Origin: Citrobacter amalonaticus
GTDB lineage: Bacteria; Pseudomonadota; Gammaproteobacteria; Enterobacterales; Enterobacteriaceae
DNA: 64,000 nt
NCBI GenBank assembly: GCA_028994555.1
Contig: JARDVN010000001.1
Coordinates: 930,001 to 994,000 of the forward strand
Reading direction: 5' to 3'
Every line of letters starts with the position of its first letter. The first letter of the stretch is position 1. The translations under genes were made by a program, and so were the position numbers. The notes beneath the pieces are model-generated. The model saw only the letters and a list, made by a program, of their open reading frames with translations, was not told the origin of the DNA and did not search any database. Shown here piece by piece: positions 61,909 through 64,000 of the stretch.

Positions 61909-64000
<2,092 letters not shown>

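Overview
The window is a stretch of enterobacterial chromosome around the replication origin. Gene order matches the E. coli oriC-rrnC-ilv-rho-wec region, read in reverse. Protein sequences are close to E. coli and Salmonella. A fabV gene and a glycerate operon, both absent from these positions in E. coli K-12, point to another genus of Enterobacteriaceae. Citrobacter is my best guess; the species cannot be fixed by eye.

Layout. 1-7.4 kb: part of the enterobacterial common antigen (wec/rff) cluster on the minus strand. 7.6-14.7 kb: rho with its leader peptide, trxA, rhlB, gppA and rep. 15.0-18.8 kb: an accessory cassette with a CdaR-type regulator, a GntP-type permease and a glycerate kinase. 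18.8-29.8 kb: ppiC, ilvC, ilvY, fabV and the ilvLXGMEDA operon with its attenuator. 30.0-32.9 kb: comM, maoP and hdfR. 33.0-38.7 kb: an rrnC-type ribosomal operon (16S, tRNA-Glu, 23S, 5S, tRNA-Asp, tRNA-Trp) on the minus strand, with promoters P1 and P2 and an ERIC element in the 23S-5S spacer. 38.8-46.9 kb: yieP, hsrA and the ribose operon. 47-54.2 kb: kup, ravA-viaA, asnA, asnC and mioC. 54.2-54.45 kb: oriC. 54.5-64 kb: mnmG, rsmG and the F1Fo ATP synthase operon up to a truncated atpD.

Main caution. Twenty-four protein genes carry one or two single-base insertions (31 in total), always inside a homopolymer. One more lies in tRNA-Asp, four in 16S rRNA and at least five in 23S rRNA. No deletion was seen. 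Removing one base at each site restores the expected protein length, and returns the 16S to 1542 nt. Essential or universally conserved genes are among those hit (ilvC, ilvD, atpB, atpE, atpG, 16S). The pattern is therefore a sequencing or consensus error, not gene decay. Broken genes are listed over their full corrected extent, with the site of the extra base.

The genes are mostly housekeeping: envelope glycan synthesis, transcription termination, branched-chain amino acid synthesis, ribosomal RNA, ribose and potassium uptake, origin control and ATP synthesis. Points of biological interest are the glycerate cassette, fabV between ilvY and ilvA, a second RbsR-like operator, the ERIC element inside the rRNA operon, and a rhoL leader whose usual start codon reads ACG. 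I found no evidence of a wholly new system, phage, CRISPR array or insertion sequence.
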